DNA from: Nocardioides bruguierae
GTDB lineage: Bacteria > Actinomycetota > Actinomycetes > Propionibacteriales > Nocardioidaceae
NCBI RefSeq assembly: GCF_023656415.1
Contig: NZ_JAMOIL010000005.1
Location: forward strand, 62,001-126,000
DNA length: 64,000 nt
Direction of reading: 5' to 3'
The notes under the pieces are model-generated. The model was not told where the DNA came from. It did not search any database and saw only the letters and a program-made list of their open reading frames with translations. Numbering within the stretch: the first letter of the stretch is position 1; each line of letters begins with the position of its first letter. Below, piece after piece: positions 49,532 through 56,801 of this stretch. Position numbers and translations under genes: made by a program.

Positions 49532-50524
49532 TTACACGCGCGTTCCCTGACCCGCCAAAACGGGCCCCGCGGTCGTCGTCGCGACGGGTCGGCGACGCAG
49601 CGACAGCTCCACGAGACCGAGGAAGACGAGGCTCTGGGTGAGGGTCACGGGCAGGTTCGACCAGCTGCTCGCCGTGGGGTTCAGGGTGCTCGTCATGTCG
49701 CTGAACAGCAGGGCAACGCCGTAGGCGAGGAGGTTGTTCAGCACGTGCATGGCGATGCCGGCCTCGAGCCCGCCGGTGCGCAGCACGAGCACCCCGGCGA
49801 CCAGGCCGAAGGCGAACCGGTCGACGAACACGGGAGCGTCCTGGGCGCCGTGCGCGAGCGCGAACAGCACCGCCGGCACCACCACGGCCACGGCCTTGCT
49901 CAGCGGCGCCCAGGTCGGCACCATCCGCCCGAAGGCCTGGGTGAGGTACCCGCGGAAGACGAACTCCTCCCCCGCCGCCTGGAGCGGCGTGAGGAGCAGG
50001 ACGACGAGCAGGAACGCGGTCGTCTGCGAGGTCCAGTCGTTGAGGTTGCCGGAGATCTCCTGCCCCGTCCCCGTGGCGGGCACGAGCGCGCTGACGACCA
50101 CGGTGACCACGAGCGTGATCGCCGCGAGCCCGAGGCAACGCAGCAGCCAGCCCCAGCGCATCCGGGCGGCCACGCTGACCACCCACCCGGGACGCTGCTT
50201 GTGCACGAGCAGGACGACGGCCAGCACGGCGATCACCGCGTAGGCCCAGCCCGCGTCGACCAGCGCCAGGTAGGCGGGGGTCACCGGGTCACCGGACAGC
50301 CTCTCGACCACGTCGTCGGCCGACCAGCCGGCCAGGACCAGCGGCACCTGCACGCTCACCAGGGCGGCGTACTGCCCGAGCAGCACGAGGACGAGCAGCA
50401 GCAGGACGCCTGCCAGCGCCCAGGCCCGCGAGGGCCGCCCGAGCAGCAGCAGCTGGTGGTAGCCCAGCGGCTGCTGCTCCGGGGCCGACGCGGACGCCGA
50501 CGACGGGGCCGAGGAGGTCGGCAA
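49532..50524 (-). CDS. CPBP-family intramembrane metalloprotease
   Basis: About 330 residues with seven to eight membrane spans. Active-site motifs EEFVFRG, FALAHG and HVLNN are all present. Such proteins process CAAX-type or bacteriocin-related substrates; no substrate is evident. The start is uncertain: TTG at 50524, two bases after gltX, is the only standard codon near the expected N-terminus. Ends in TAA, rare here. Confidence 0.8.
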   Translation of the reverse strand: MPTSSAPSSASASAPEQQPLGYHQLLLLGRPSRAWALAGVLLLLVLVLLGQYAALVSVQVPLVLAGWSADDVVERLSGDPVTPAYLALVDAGWAYAVIAVLAVVLLVHKQRPGWVVSVAARMRWGWLLRCLGLAAITLVVTVVVSALVPATGTGQEISGNLNDWTSQTTAFLLVVLLLTPLQAAGEEFVFRGYLTQAFGRMVPTWAPLSKAVAVVVPAVLFALAHGAQDAPVFVDRFAFGLVAGVLVLRTGGLEAGIAMHVLNNLLAYGVALLFSDMTSTLNPTASSWSNLPVTLTQSLVFLGLVELSLRRRPVATTTAGPVLAGQGTRV

Positions 50525-50526
50525 GG

Positions 50527-52035
50527 TCAGGCGGTCCGCGACGCGGCTGCGGCCAGGCGACCCAGGCCGCGCTCGCGGCCCAGCAGCTCCAGCGACTCGA
50601 ACAGCGGCGGGGAGACCCGCCGCCCGGTGACGGCCACGCGCACGGGCCCGAACGCGACGCGCGGCTTCAGGCCCATCTCGTCGACCAGGGCGGTCTGCAG
50701 CGCCGTCTGGATGGCGTCGGTGGACCAGGTGCCGAGCGCCTCGAGCCCGGCGTGGGCGGCCTTGACGACCTCCAGGCCCTGCTCGTTCAGCAGCTTGGCG
50801 GCGTCCGCCTCGTCCAGCGTGAAGTCCTCCTCGGAGACGAAGAGGAACGCCAGCATCTCCGGCACCTCGGCGAGCTTGTTGACCCGCTCGGCGACCAGCG
50901 GCATCGCCTGGTCGAGCAGCTGCCGGTCGGCCTCGGAGGAGGCGTCGAGCACGCCGGCCGAGGTCAGGAACGGCAGCGAGCGCTCGGTGATCTCCTCGAC
51001 CGAGAGCATCCGCATGTGCGAGGCGTTGATGGCATCGCACTTCTTGAGGTCGAAGCGGGCCGGGTTGGGGTTGACGTCCTTGAGGTCGAACGCCTCGACC
51101 ATCTCGTCGAGGGTGAAGACGTCGCGGTCCGCCGCGATCGCCCAGCCGAGCAGCGAGAGGTAGTTGAGCAGGCCCTCGGGCAGGTAGCCCTGGTCGCGGT
51201 AGGCCAGCGCGTGCGCCTGCGGGTCGCGCTTGGAGAGCTTCTTGTTGCCCTCGCCCATGACGTACGGCAGGTGGCCGTACTCGGGGGTGAACTCGGCGAC
51301 CTCGATGGCCTCGAGCGCCTCGAACAGCGCGATCTGGCGCGGGGTCGAGGAGAGCAGGTCCTCGCCGCGCAGCACGTGGCTGATCCTCATGGTGGCGTCG
51401 TCCACGGGAGCAGTGAGCGTGTAGAGCGGGTCGCCGTTGGCGCGGGCCAGGGCGAAGTCCGGCACGTGCTCGGTCTCGAAGGTGACGTCGCCGCGCACGA
51501 GGTCGGTCCAGGTGATGGAGCCCTCGGGCATGCGGAAGCGGACGACGCTGGTGCGGCCCTCGGCCTCGAAGGCGGCGCGCTGCTCGGCGGAGAGGTCGCG
51601 GCAGAAGCCGTCGTAGCCCAGGCTCTTGGAGCCGGACGCCTTGCGGCGCGCGTCCACCTCCTCGTTCTTGCAGAAGCAGTCGTAGGTGTAGCTGGACGCC
51701 GCCAGCTTGGCGAGCACCTCGGCGTAGAGCTCCGTGCGCTCGGACTGCTTGTAGGGGCCGTACTCACCGCCGGCCTCGACGCCCTCGGTCCAGGTCAGAC
51801 CGAGCCAGTGCATGAGCTCGAGGATCGCGCGGAAGGACTCCTCGGTGGAGCGCTCCTTGTCGGTGTCCTCGATGCGGAAGACGAAGGTCGCGTCCTGGCC
51901 CTGGCGCTTGGCGTGCTCGGCGAACGCCCAGTTGAACAGGGCGGTGCGGACGAGGCCGACGTGCGGGGAGCCCGTCGGCGACGGGGCCATCCGGACGCGG
52001 ACGGGACGGGTGGTGGTGCTCAACGCTTCGGTCAC
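50527..52035 (-). CDS. gltX: Glutamyl-tRNA synthetase
   Basis: 502 residues. Class-I motifs SPTGSPHVG (HIGH) and KKLSKRD (KMSKS). It charges tRNA-Glu, whose genes lie 1.2 kb away, and, in a genome that uses GatCAB, tRNA-Gln as well. GTG start overlaps the FAH-family stop by 4 bp (GTGA). Confidence 0.96.
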   Translation of the reverse strand: MTEALSTTTRPVRVRMAPSPTGSPHVGLVRTALFNWAFAEHAKRQGQDATFVFRIEDTDKERSTEESFRAILELMHWLGLTWTEGVEAGGEYGPYKQSERTELYAEVLAKLAASSYTYDCFCKNEEVDARRKASGSKSLGYDGFCRDLSAEQRAAFEAEGRTSVVRFRMPEGSITWTDLVRGDVTFETEHVPDFALARANGDPLYTLTAPVDDATMRISHVLRGEDLLSSTPRQIALFEALEAIEVAEFTPEYGHLPYVMGEGNKKLSKRDPQAHALAYRDQGYLPEGLLNYLSLLGWAIAADRDVFTLDEMVEAFDLKDVNPNPARFDLKKCDAINASHMRMLSVEEITERSLPFLTSAGVLDASSEADRQLLDQAMPLVAERVNKLAEVPEMLAFLFVSEEDFTLDEADAAKLLNEQGLEVVKAAHAGLEALGTWSTDAIQTALQTALVDEMGLKPRVAFGPVRVAVTGRRVSPPLFESLELLGRERGLGRLAAAASRTA

Positions 52036-52841
52036 CTTGCCTTGACGGTGTTCGTGAGGGAGCCGAGACCGTCCACGACGATCTCGAGCTCGTCGCCGAC
52101 CTCCAGGGGGCCGACGCCGGCGGGGGTGCCGGTGAGGATGACGTCGCCGGGCAGCAGCGTCATCGTGGACGAGACGTGCTCGACCAGGGTGGGGATGTCG
52201 AAGACCATGTCGGCGGTGGTGCCGTCCTGGACGACGTCCCCGTTGCGGTAGGTATGGATGCGCACGCCGTCGGCGAAGGCCTGCGGGTCGAGGTCGGTCT
52301 CGATCCACGGGCCGAGCGGGCAGAACGTGTCGAAGCCCTTGGCGCGGGAGAAGTGGCCGACGGCCTTCTGCAGGTCGCGAGCGGTGACGTCGTTGGCGAT
52401 GGTGTAGCCGTGGATCACGTCGGTGGCCTGGGCGGCCGGGACGTCGCGGCAGATCCGCCCGATGACGACGGCGACCTCCGCCTCGTAGTGCACGTTCTCG
52501 CTGGCAGAGGGGTAGGCGATCGCGTCGTTCGGCCCGATCACCGAGGTGTTGGGCTTGAGGAACCACAGCGGCTCGGTCGGCACCTCGTTGCCCAGCTCGG
52601 CGGCGTGGTCGCGGTAGTTGCGGGCGACGCCGACGACCTTGGAGCGCGGCAGGACCGGCGCGAGCAGGCGCACCTCGCTGAGCTTGTGCTCCGTCTCCAG
52701 CGGCCGGACGCCGACGTAGAGCGGGTCGCCGGCGAGCGCCACGATGGTGGCGTCCGCGTCCAGCTGGCCGTACTCGTCGAGGTCGCCGGTGATGACGCCG
52801 TACTGGGGCTCCTCGCCCGTCGTGAATCTCGCGATGCGCAC
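52032..52841 (-). CDS. Fumarylacetoacetate hydrolase family protein
   Basis: 269 residues. LPRSKVVGVARNYRDHAAEL, the metal acids in HYEAEVAVVIG (E-x-E and later D in NDVTARDLQ), and TGTPAGVGPLEVGDE are FAH signatures. Family members are often acylpyruvases or 2-hydroxyhepta-2,4-diene-1,7-dioate isomerases. The linkage FAH-gltX is common in actinobacteria. GTG start, with TAGGCT 6 nt upstream (leaderless type). Confidence 0.88.
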   Translation of the reverse strand: MRIARFTTGEEPQYGVITGDLDEYGQLDADATIVALAGDPLYVGVRPLETEHKLSEVRLLAPVLPRSKVVGVARNYRDHAAELGNEVPTEPLWFLKPNTSVIGPNDAIAYPSASENVHYEAEVAVVIGRICRDVPAAQATDVIHGYTIANDVTARDLQKAVGHFSRAKGFDTFCPLGPWIETDLDPQAFADGVRIHTYRNGDVVQDGTTADMVFDIPTLVEHVSSTMTLLPGDVILTGTPAGVGPLEVGDELEIVVDGLGSLTNTVKAR

Positions 52842-52847
52842 GCTGCG

Positions 52848-52853
52848 AGCCTA
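52848..52853 (-). promoter_or_regulatory. Leaderless-type -10 of FAH-gltX-CPBP operon
   Basis: TAGGCT on the minus strand, 6 nt before the FAH-family GTG. Confidence 0.5.
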
Positions 52854-52942
52854 TCGGCGCGGCGCGGGCTGGCCGAGTCGGCAGCCCGGGGCAGCGGGAC
52901 AGGGGTGAGCGCGCCCACCCGGGCGTCACGGGCCTCAGCACC

Positions 52943-53047
52943 GTCGGCCGACCGGAACAACGGGGGCGGACGCGGACCCGCCGCCGCGTCCGCGCAGGTC
53001 AACGGGGTCCATCCGCGGCGGCGCCGTCGTTGTTCCGGTCCGCCGAC
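52943..53047. repeat. Widely spaced intergenic palindrome with nested hairpin
   Basis: Arms 52943-52962 (GTCGGCCGACCGGAACAACG) and 53028-53047 are complementary at 19 of 20 positions, 65 nt apart. Inside, GCGGACGCGG/CCGCGTCCGC (52966-52994) forms a second perfect 10-bp stem. It occupies most of the divergent gap 52842-53096. Confidence 0.85.
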
Positions 53048-53096
53048 GCCGTCCTCGCTTCGGCGGCCGATGCCCGCGCGACCTACCGTGGTGGCC

Positions 53097-53996
53097 GTGA
53101 CCGTGACGACGCAGGAGACCGAGGTCCTCGACCTCGCCACCTGGGGTGCCCGCGCGGCCGCGCACGAGGAGCGACTGGCGCCCTTCCTCGACGCCCACCT
53201 CGCCCGCCGCAAGGCGGGCGAGAAGCACCCGGTGCGCGACTTCCTGTTCGGCTACTACTCCTACCGGCCGGCGCAGCTGCGTCGCTGGCACCCTGGCTTC
53301 GGCGTGCGGCTCGAGGACGACGGCACGTTCGCGGGCCTGCACGGCTACGAGGCGGCGGACGACGGCAGCGTCACCGTCTCGCGGGGCCTGCTGGAGGAGA
53401 AGCGGGTGCTGCTGACCACGCTGCGCCGCCTGCTCGCAGCCACCGCGGCGCGCCCCGCCCACCACGGCTGCTTCGGGCTGCACGAGTGGGCGATGGTCTA
53501 CCGGCTCGAGCAGGACGGCGTGCGCCACGCGTCCTGGCCCCTGCGCCTGGGCGGCGAGGGCACCGACGCCGTCGTGGAGTCGCACCGGATCGCCTGCACC
53601 CACTTCGACGCCTACCGGTTCTTCACCGAGCCGGCCCGGCCGCTCAACACCCTCTCCCCCGCCTCGCACGACCGCGCGGACTTCGAGCAACCGGGCTGCC
53701 TGCACGCCGGGATGGACCTCTACAAGCACGCCTTCCGGCTCTCCCCCCTGGTGCCCGCCGACCTGGTGGCCGACTGCTTCGAGCTGGCCGTCGACATCCG
53801 CACCCTCGACATGCAGGCCTCGCCCTACGACCTGGCCGGCCTGGACGACGACGCCTACCCGCCCGTGAGGATCGAGACCGCCGAGGGCAAGCGCGTCTAC
53901 GCCGCGGCCCAGGCCGCCTTCACCGAGCGCGCCGCTCCCCTGCGGTCGGCGCTGCTGGCCGAGTGCGAGCGGCTGCTCGCCGCGCTCGAGGCGTGA
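53097..53996 (+). CDS. Conserved actinobacterial protein, usually annotated 3-methyladenine DNA glycosylase
   Basis: 299 residues. Database-style name only; I see no HhH, MPG or TAG motif. Notable His-rich motifs are LHEWAMVY, SHRIACTHFDAYRFF and ADFEQPGCLHAGMDLYKHAF. GTG at 53097 is favoured because TACCGT lies 7 nt upstream; GTGs at 53088 and 53091 are alternatives. Overlaps the kinase gene by 4 bp (GTGA). Confidence 0.75.
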   Translation: MTVTTQETEVLDLATWGARAAAHEERLAPFLDAHLARRKAGEKHPVRDFLFGYYSYRPAQLRRWHPGFGVRLEDDGTFAGLHGYEAADDGSVTVSRGLLEEKRVLLTTLRRLLAATAARPAHHGCFGLHEWAMVYRLEQDGVRHASWPLRLGGEGTDAVVESHRIACTHFDAYRFFTEPARPLNTLSPASHDRADFEQPGCLHAGMDLYKHAFRLSPLVPADLVADCFELAVDIRTLDMQASPYDLAGLDDDAYPPVRIETAEGKRVYAAAQAAFTERAAPLRSALLAECERLLAALEA

Positions 53997-54619
53997 GCGA
54001 CCCCGCCGTGGTCCGCGCGGTCGTCGAGGTCGCCGAGGTCGTCGCTGCGACCCCGCGTCCGGGCCGACCTGTCCTGGTGGCCGTCGACGGCGTGGACGGG
54101 GCGGGCAAGACGACCTGGTCGGGGCACCTGCGCGACGCCTACCGGGGGGCCCGGCGGTGGGCCACCGTCGTCCACCTCGACGACTTCCTGCACCCGCGCG
54201 CGGTCCGCTACCGGCTGGGGCGCGACTCCCCCGTCGGGTTCGTGGCCGACACCTACGACCTGGCGGCGTTCCGGCGCTGCGTGCTGCACCCGCTCGCCGC
54301 CCCGGGCAGCAGCACGATCGTGCCCGCCGCCTTCGACCACCGCCGCGACGTCCCTCTCGAGGCCGAGCCGCTGTCGGTGCCGGACGACGGCGTGGTGGTC
54401 GTCGAGGGGATGTTCTGCCACCGCGCGGAGCTGAGGGGCGCCTGGGACGTCTCGGTCCTGCTGGACGTCCCCTTCGAGGTCAGCGTGGCCCGCCTGGCCG
54501 GCCGCGACGGCACGCCGGCCGACCCCGAGCACCCGGCGCTGCGCCGCTACGTCGAGGGCCAGCGGCGCTACCTGGCTGCGGTGCGGCCGGCCGAACGGGC
54601 CACGTTCGTGGTGCGCTGA
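53993..54619 (+). CDS. P-loop uridine-kinase-like protein
   Basis: 208 residues. Walker A VDGVDGAGKTTWSGHL near residue 31, HLDDFLHPRAVRYRLG, the substrate Tyr/Asp region YDLAAFRRC and VVVEGMFCHRAEL match uridine-kinase-like P-loop kinases. Coupled to the upstream gene. Substrate unknown; a nucleobase-salvage role would fit a repair partner but is inference. Confidence 0.82.
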   Translation: MSDPAVVRAVVEVAEVVAATPRPGRPVLVAVDGVDGAGKTTWSGHLRDAYRGARRWATVVHLDDFLHPRAVRYRLGRDSPVGFVADTYDLAAFRRCVLHPLAAPGSSTIVPAAFDHRRDVPLEAEPLSVPDDGVVVVEGMFCHRAELRGAWDVSVLLDVPFEVSVARLAGRDGTPADPEHPALRRYVEGQRRYLAAVRPAERATFVVR

Positions 54620-54635
54620 GGCCTGGTCCGGCACC

Positions 54636-54824
54636 TCACCCGCACTGCCGTGCCCGCAGCTCCTCGGCCAGCTCCTGGGCCAGCTCGGGGTCGTGGCGCA
54701 CCAACCAGGCCACGGGGCAGTCGTCGGGTCCGGTGGCGCCGGGCTGGCACAGCTGGCACGCCTCGTCCGGCCGGAGCGCGCAGCGCGCCTCGCCCACCTG
54801 GAGCAGGACCTCCTGTGCGGCCAT
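54636..54824 (-). CDS. Small Cys-motif protein (paralogue 1), DUF6767-like
   Basis: 62 residues. Core ACQLCQPGATGPDDCPVAW then LVRHDPELAQELAEEL. Start taken at the ATG after GGAGGAG with 9-nt spacing; a longer frame adds non-matching residues. The three cysteines (C-x2-C ... C) could bind metal. Paralogous to the gene at 55082-55264, about 60% identical by eye over the shared core. Confidence 0.7.
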   Translation of the reverse strand: MAAQEVLLQVGEARCALRPDEACQLCQPGATGPDDCPVAWLVRHDPELAQELAEELRARQCG

Positions 54825-54984
54825 CGCGATCATCTCCTCCAGGTTCCCCGGGTTCCCTACCATCGTCGGTGCGGCCGAGGCGCACGCGGAGGGGCGGAGG
54901 TCCCGACCACTGCGTGACCATCCGGACACGTCCGTCCGTTGAGCGGTGACGTCCAGGAGCTCGGGGCCCTCGGCGCAGGACAGC

Positions 54985-55032
54985 GGTGCGCGAGCAACCG
55001 TTCAGGCGCAGGGGGTCGGTTGCTCGCGCACC
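54985..55032. repeat. Perfect 16-bp inverted repeat between small paralogues
   Basis: GGTGCGCGAGCAACCG (54985-55000) and its exact complement (55017-55032) around a 16-nt centre. On the minus strand it sits in the space between paralogue 2's stop and paralogue 1's start region, so it could split them transcriptionally. The remainder of 54825-55081 has no gene. Confidence 0.9.
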
Positions 55033-55081
55033 TTCCCGAGACCCGAGAGGCCGGGCGGGGCGCGCAGGTGGTCACGAGGGG

Positions 55082-55264
55082 TCAGGCGACCCGGCCGGTC
55101 GATCGTCGGTGCTCGGCGGTGATCTCGGCGAGCTGGGCGGAGAGCTCCGGGTCGGAGCGGACGAGCCACACGAGGGCGCAGTCCTGCGGGCCGGTGGCCC
55201 CGGGATGGCAGAGGGTGCAGGCGTCGCCCGGGCGGACCGGGCAGCGTGCCTCGGGTCGGGTCAT
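55082..55264 (-). CDS. Small Cys-motif protein (paralogue 2), DUF6767-like
   Basis: 60 residues, ATG. MTRPEARCPVRPGDACTLCH, then PGATGPQDCALVWLVRSDPE and LSAQLAEITAEH. Shares the pattern ACxLCxPGATGPxDCxxxWLVRxDPEL with paralogue 1. Function unknown; the conserved Cys and the acidic helix suggest a metal-binding adaptor. Confidence 0.7.
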   Translation of the reverse strand: MTRPEARCPVRPGDACTLCHPGATGPQDCALVWLVRSDPELSAQLAEITAEHRRSTGRVA

Positions 55265-55362
55265 GACGCCTCCTCCCCGGGTCCGCGAGCTGCACGGGCC
55301 CTCCTGGCCCCCATCCTCCCGCGGGGTCCGACCGGTCCCCAGGGTCGGAGGTCCCGGGCCGG

Positions 55363-56004
55363 TCAGGCCCGGTGGTAGGGGCCGACCTCCAGCAGGTGGA
55401 CCGCGCCGTCCGCGCACCCGGTCGTGGCGTGCGCGGCGTAGAGCGAGGCGGTCTCGTCGGGCGGGTAGACCCGGACGCCGTCGACCTCCGTCGGGTCGCA
55501 GCGCGCGTCGCCGTACGCGCCGGCGTCGGTCTCGGTGAGCGCCTGCACGGCCCGCTCCCCCGTCGCCAGGACGAGGCGGGGCGCCGTGCCGCCGGTGCGG
55601 TCCGCGGCAGCGCCCACCTGCGCCCCGTCGCCCCCGCCGACGTAGGAGACGCCGCCGTAGCCCTGCAGCACGCAGGGGGCCTCGGAGGTGTTGGTGAGCA
55701 CGACGCGGGAGTGCATCGCGCCGGCCGTGCCGCCACCGGGGGCCACCCGGACCGCCAGCATCAGGTCGTCGGCGGTGCACTCGGCCGGCCCGGACCCGGA
55801 CGTCGCAGCGCCCGAGGACGATGCGGGCGACGACGCGGGCGACGACGGGGAGGAGGACGGGGAGGAGGACGGGGAGGCCGTCACGGTGGCGGTGACCGTC
55901 GACGGGCCGGTGGCGCTCGCCCCATCGTCGTCCTGCCCGGAGCAGGCGGTGAGCGCGAGCGCGAGGACGGCCAGCAGCAGTGCCGGGCGCAGGTGAGTGC
56001 TCAT
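55363..56004 (-). CDS. DUF4232 lipoprotein
   Basis: 213 residues, ATG. Signal ending in lipobox LTACSG at residue about 20, then a Ser/Pro/Ala linker from DNA repeats (about 55817-55880), then a DUF4232 domain with VLTNTSEAPCVLQGYGGVSY and C-terminal TTGCADGAVHLLEV. Exported, membrane-attached; function unknown. TAGCGT 7 nt before the ATG. Confidence 0.82.
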   Translation of the reverse strand: MSTHLRPALLLAVLALALTACSGQDDDGASATGPSTVTATVTASPSSSPSSSPSSPASSPASSSGAATSGSGPAECTADDLMLAVRVAPGGGTAGAMHSRVVLTNTSEAPCVLQGYGGVSYVGGGDGAQVGAAADRTGGTAPRLVLATGERAVQALTETDAGAYGDARCDPTEVDGVRVYPPDETASLYAAHATTGCADGAVHLLEVGPYHRA

Positions 56005-56011
56005 GTCAACG

Positions 56012-56017
56012 ACGCTA
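56012..56017 (-). promoter_or_regulatory. Leaderless-type -10 of DUF4232 gene
   Basis: TAGCGT on the minus strand, 7 nt before the ATG. Confidence 0.5.
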
Positions 56018-56091
56018 CGGCGGAGACGGGCCGACCCAAGCCCTCCCCGGGTTCGCCCGCACCGCGCCGCCGCACCGTCGGCACCCGTGGC

Positions 56092-56097
56092 TAGCGT
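56092..56097 (+). promoter_or_regulatory. Leaderless-type -10 of pentapeptide gene
   Basis: TAGCGT on the plus strand, 7 nt before the ATG. It is the same hexamer and spacing as the divergent DUF4232 gene. Confidence 0.5.
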
Positions 56098-56104
56098 GAG
56101 GCGC

Positions 56105-56728
56105 ATGAGCGAGCCGATGACCGCGACGGGCCGCACCTTCTCCCGCGAGGACTGGTACGGCGACGACCTGGGGGCGGCGCGCTTCAGCGACTGCGCCTTC
56201 GTCGACGTGGACCTCACCGAGACCACCACGGACGGGGCGGTGTTCGACCGGTGCCGCTTCGAGCGCTGCACCTTCAACGCGAGCCGGCACACCTCGACGG
56301 CGTTCACCGCCTGCGACTTCATGGACTGCTCGTTCTTCGACGTCGAGCTCGACGGCTGCAAGCTGGTCGGCTCCGTGCTCGACGGCACGCGCCTGCGGCC
56401 GATCACGGTGCGGGGCGGGGTATGGCGAGGCATCTCCCTGCGCGGGGCGGACCTGGACCGGGCCGACCTGAGCGGCGTCGACCTGCGCGAGGCCGACCTC
56501 TCCCTCGCCAAGCTCACCGGCGCCCTCCTGCGCGGTTGCCCGCTCGAGGGTGCCTCGGTGCGGGAGACCGACCTGGGCGGGGCCGACCTCACGGGGGCGA
56601 CGCTGGCCGGCGTGGACCTGACAGCGGCCCGACTGCGGCGCACCCGCCTGGACCTCGCGGGCGCCGTCCTGCTGGCGGAGCTGAACGGGGCCGTCGTCGT
56701 CAGCGAGGAGCTCGGCACCGACGAGTGA
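56105..56728 (+). CDS. Pentapeptide-repeat protein
   Basis: 207 residues, ATG. About 25 A(D/N)LxX-type repeats from residue 20 on: FDRCRFERCTFNASRH, LRGADLDRADLSGVDLREAD and LGGADLTGATLAGVDLTAAR. It predicts a right-handed quadrilateral helix like MfpA/Qnr. Whether it protects gyrase cannot be told from the sequence. Confidence 0.85.
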   Translation: MSEPMTATGRTFSREDWYGDDLGAARFSDCAFVDVDLTETTTDGAVFDRCRFERCTFNASRHTSTAFTACDFMDCSFFDVELDGCKLVGSVLDGTRLRPITVRGGVWRGISLRGADLDRADLSGVDLREADLSLAKLTGALLRGCPLEGASVRETDLGGADLTGATLAGVDLTAARLRRTRLDLAGAVLLAELNGAVVVSEELGTDE

Positions 56729-56761
56729 GCCCGCCGACTTGTCCTCCTCGCCGTCCGGAGA

Positions 56762-56780
56762 TTAGGTAAGCCTTACCTAC
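56762..56780 (+). promoter_or_regulatory. Iron box (IdeR/DmdR operator) of the des operon
   Basis: TTAGGTAAGCCTTACCTAC matches the 19-bp TTAGGTTAGSCTMACCTAA consensus at nearly every position. It lies 22 bp before desA. Repression in iron-replete cells is expected. Confidence 0.92.
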
Positions 56781-56801
56781 TTTCTCTCGGAAGGCTGATC
56801 G

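Noticed and set aside
55810..55885. Repeats in the DUF4232 linker considered as a tandem element
   Set aside because: They code for a Ser/Pro/Ala linker typical of lipoproteins; no independent element.
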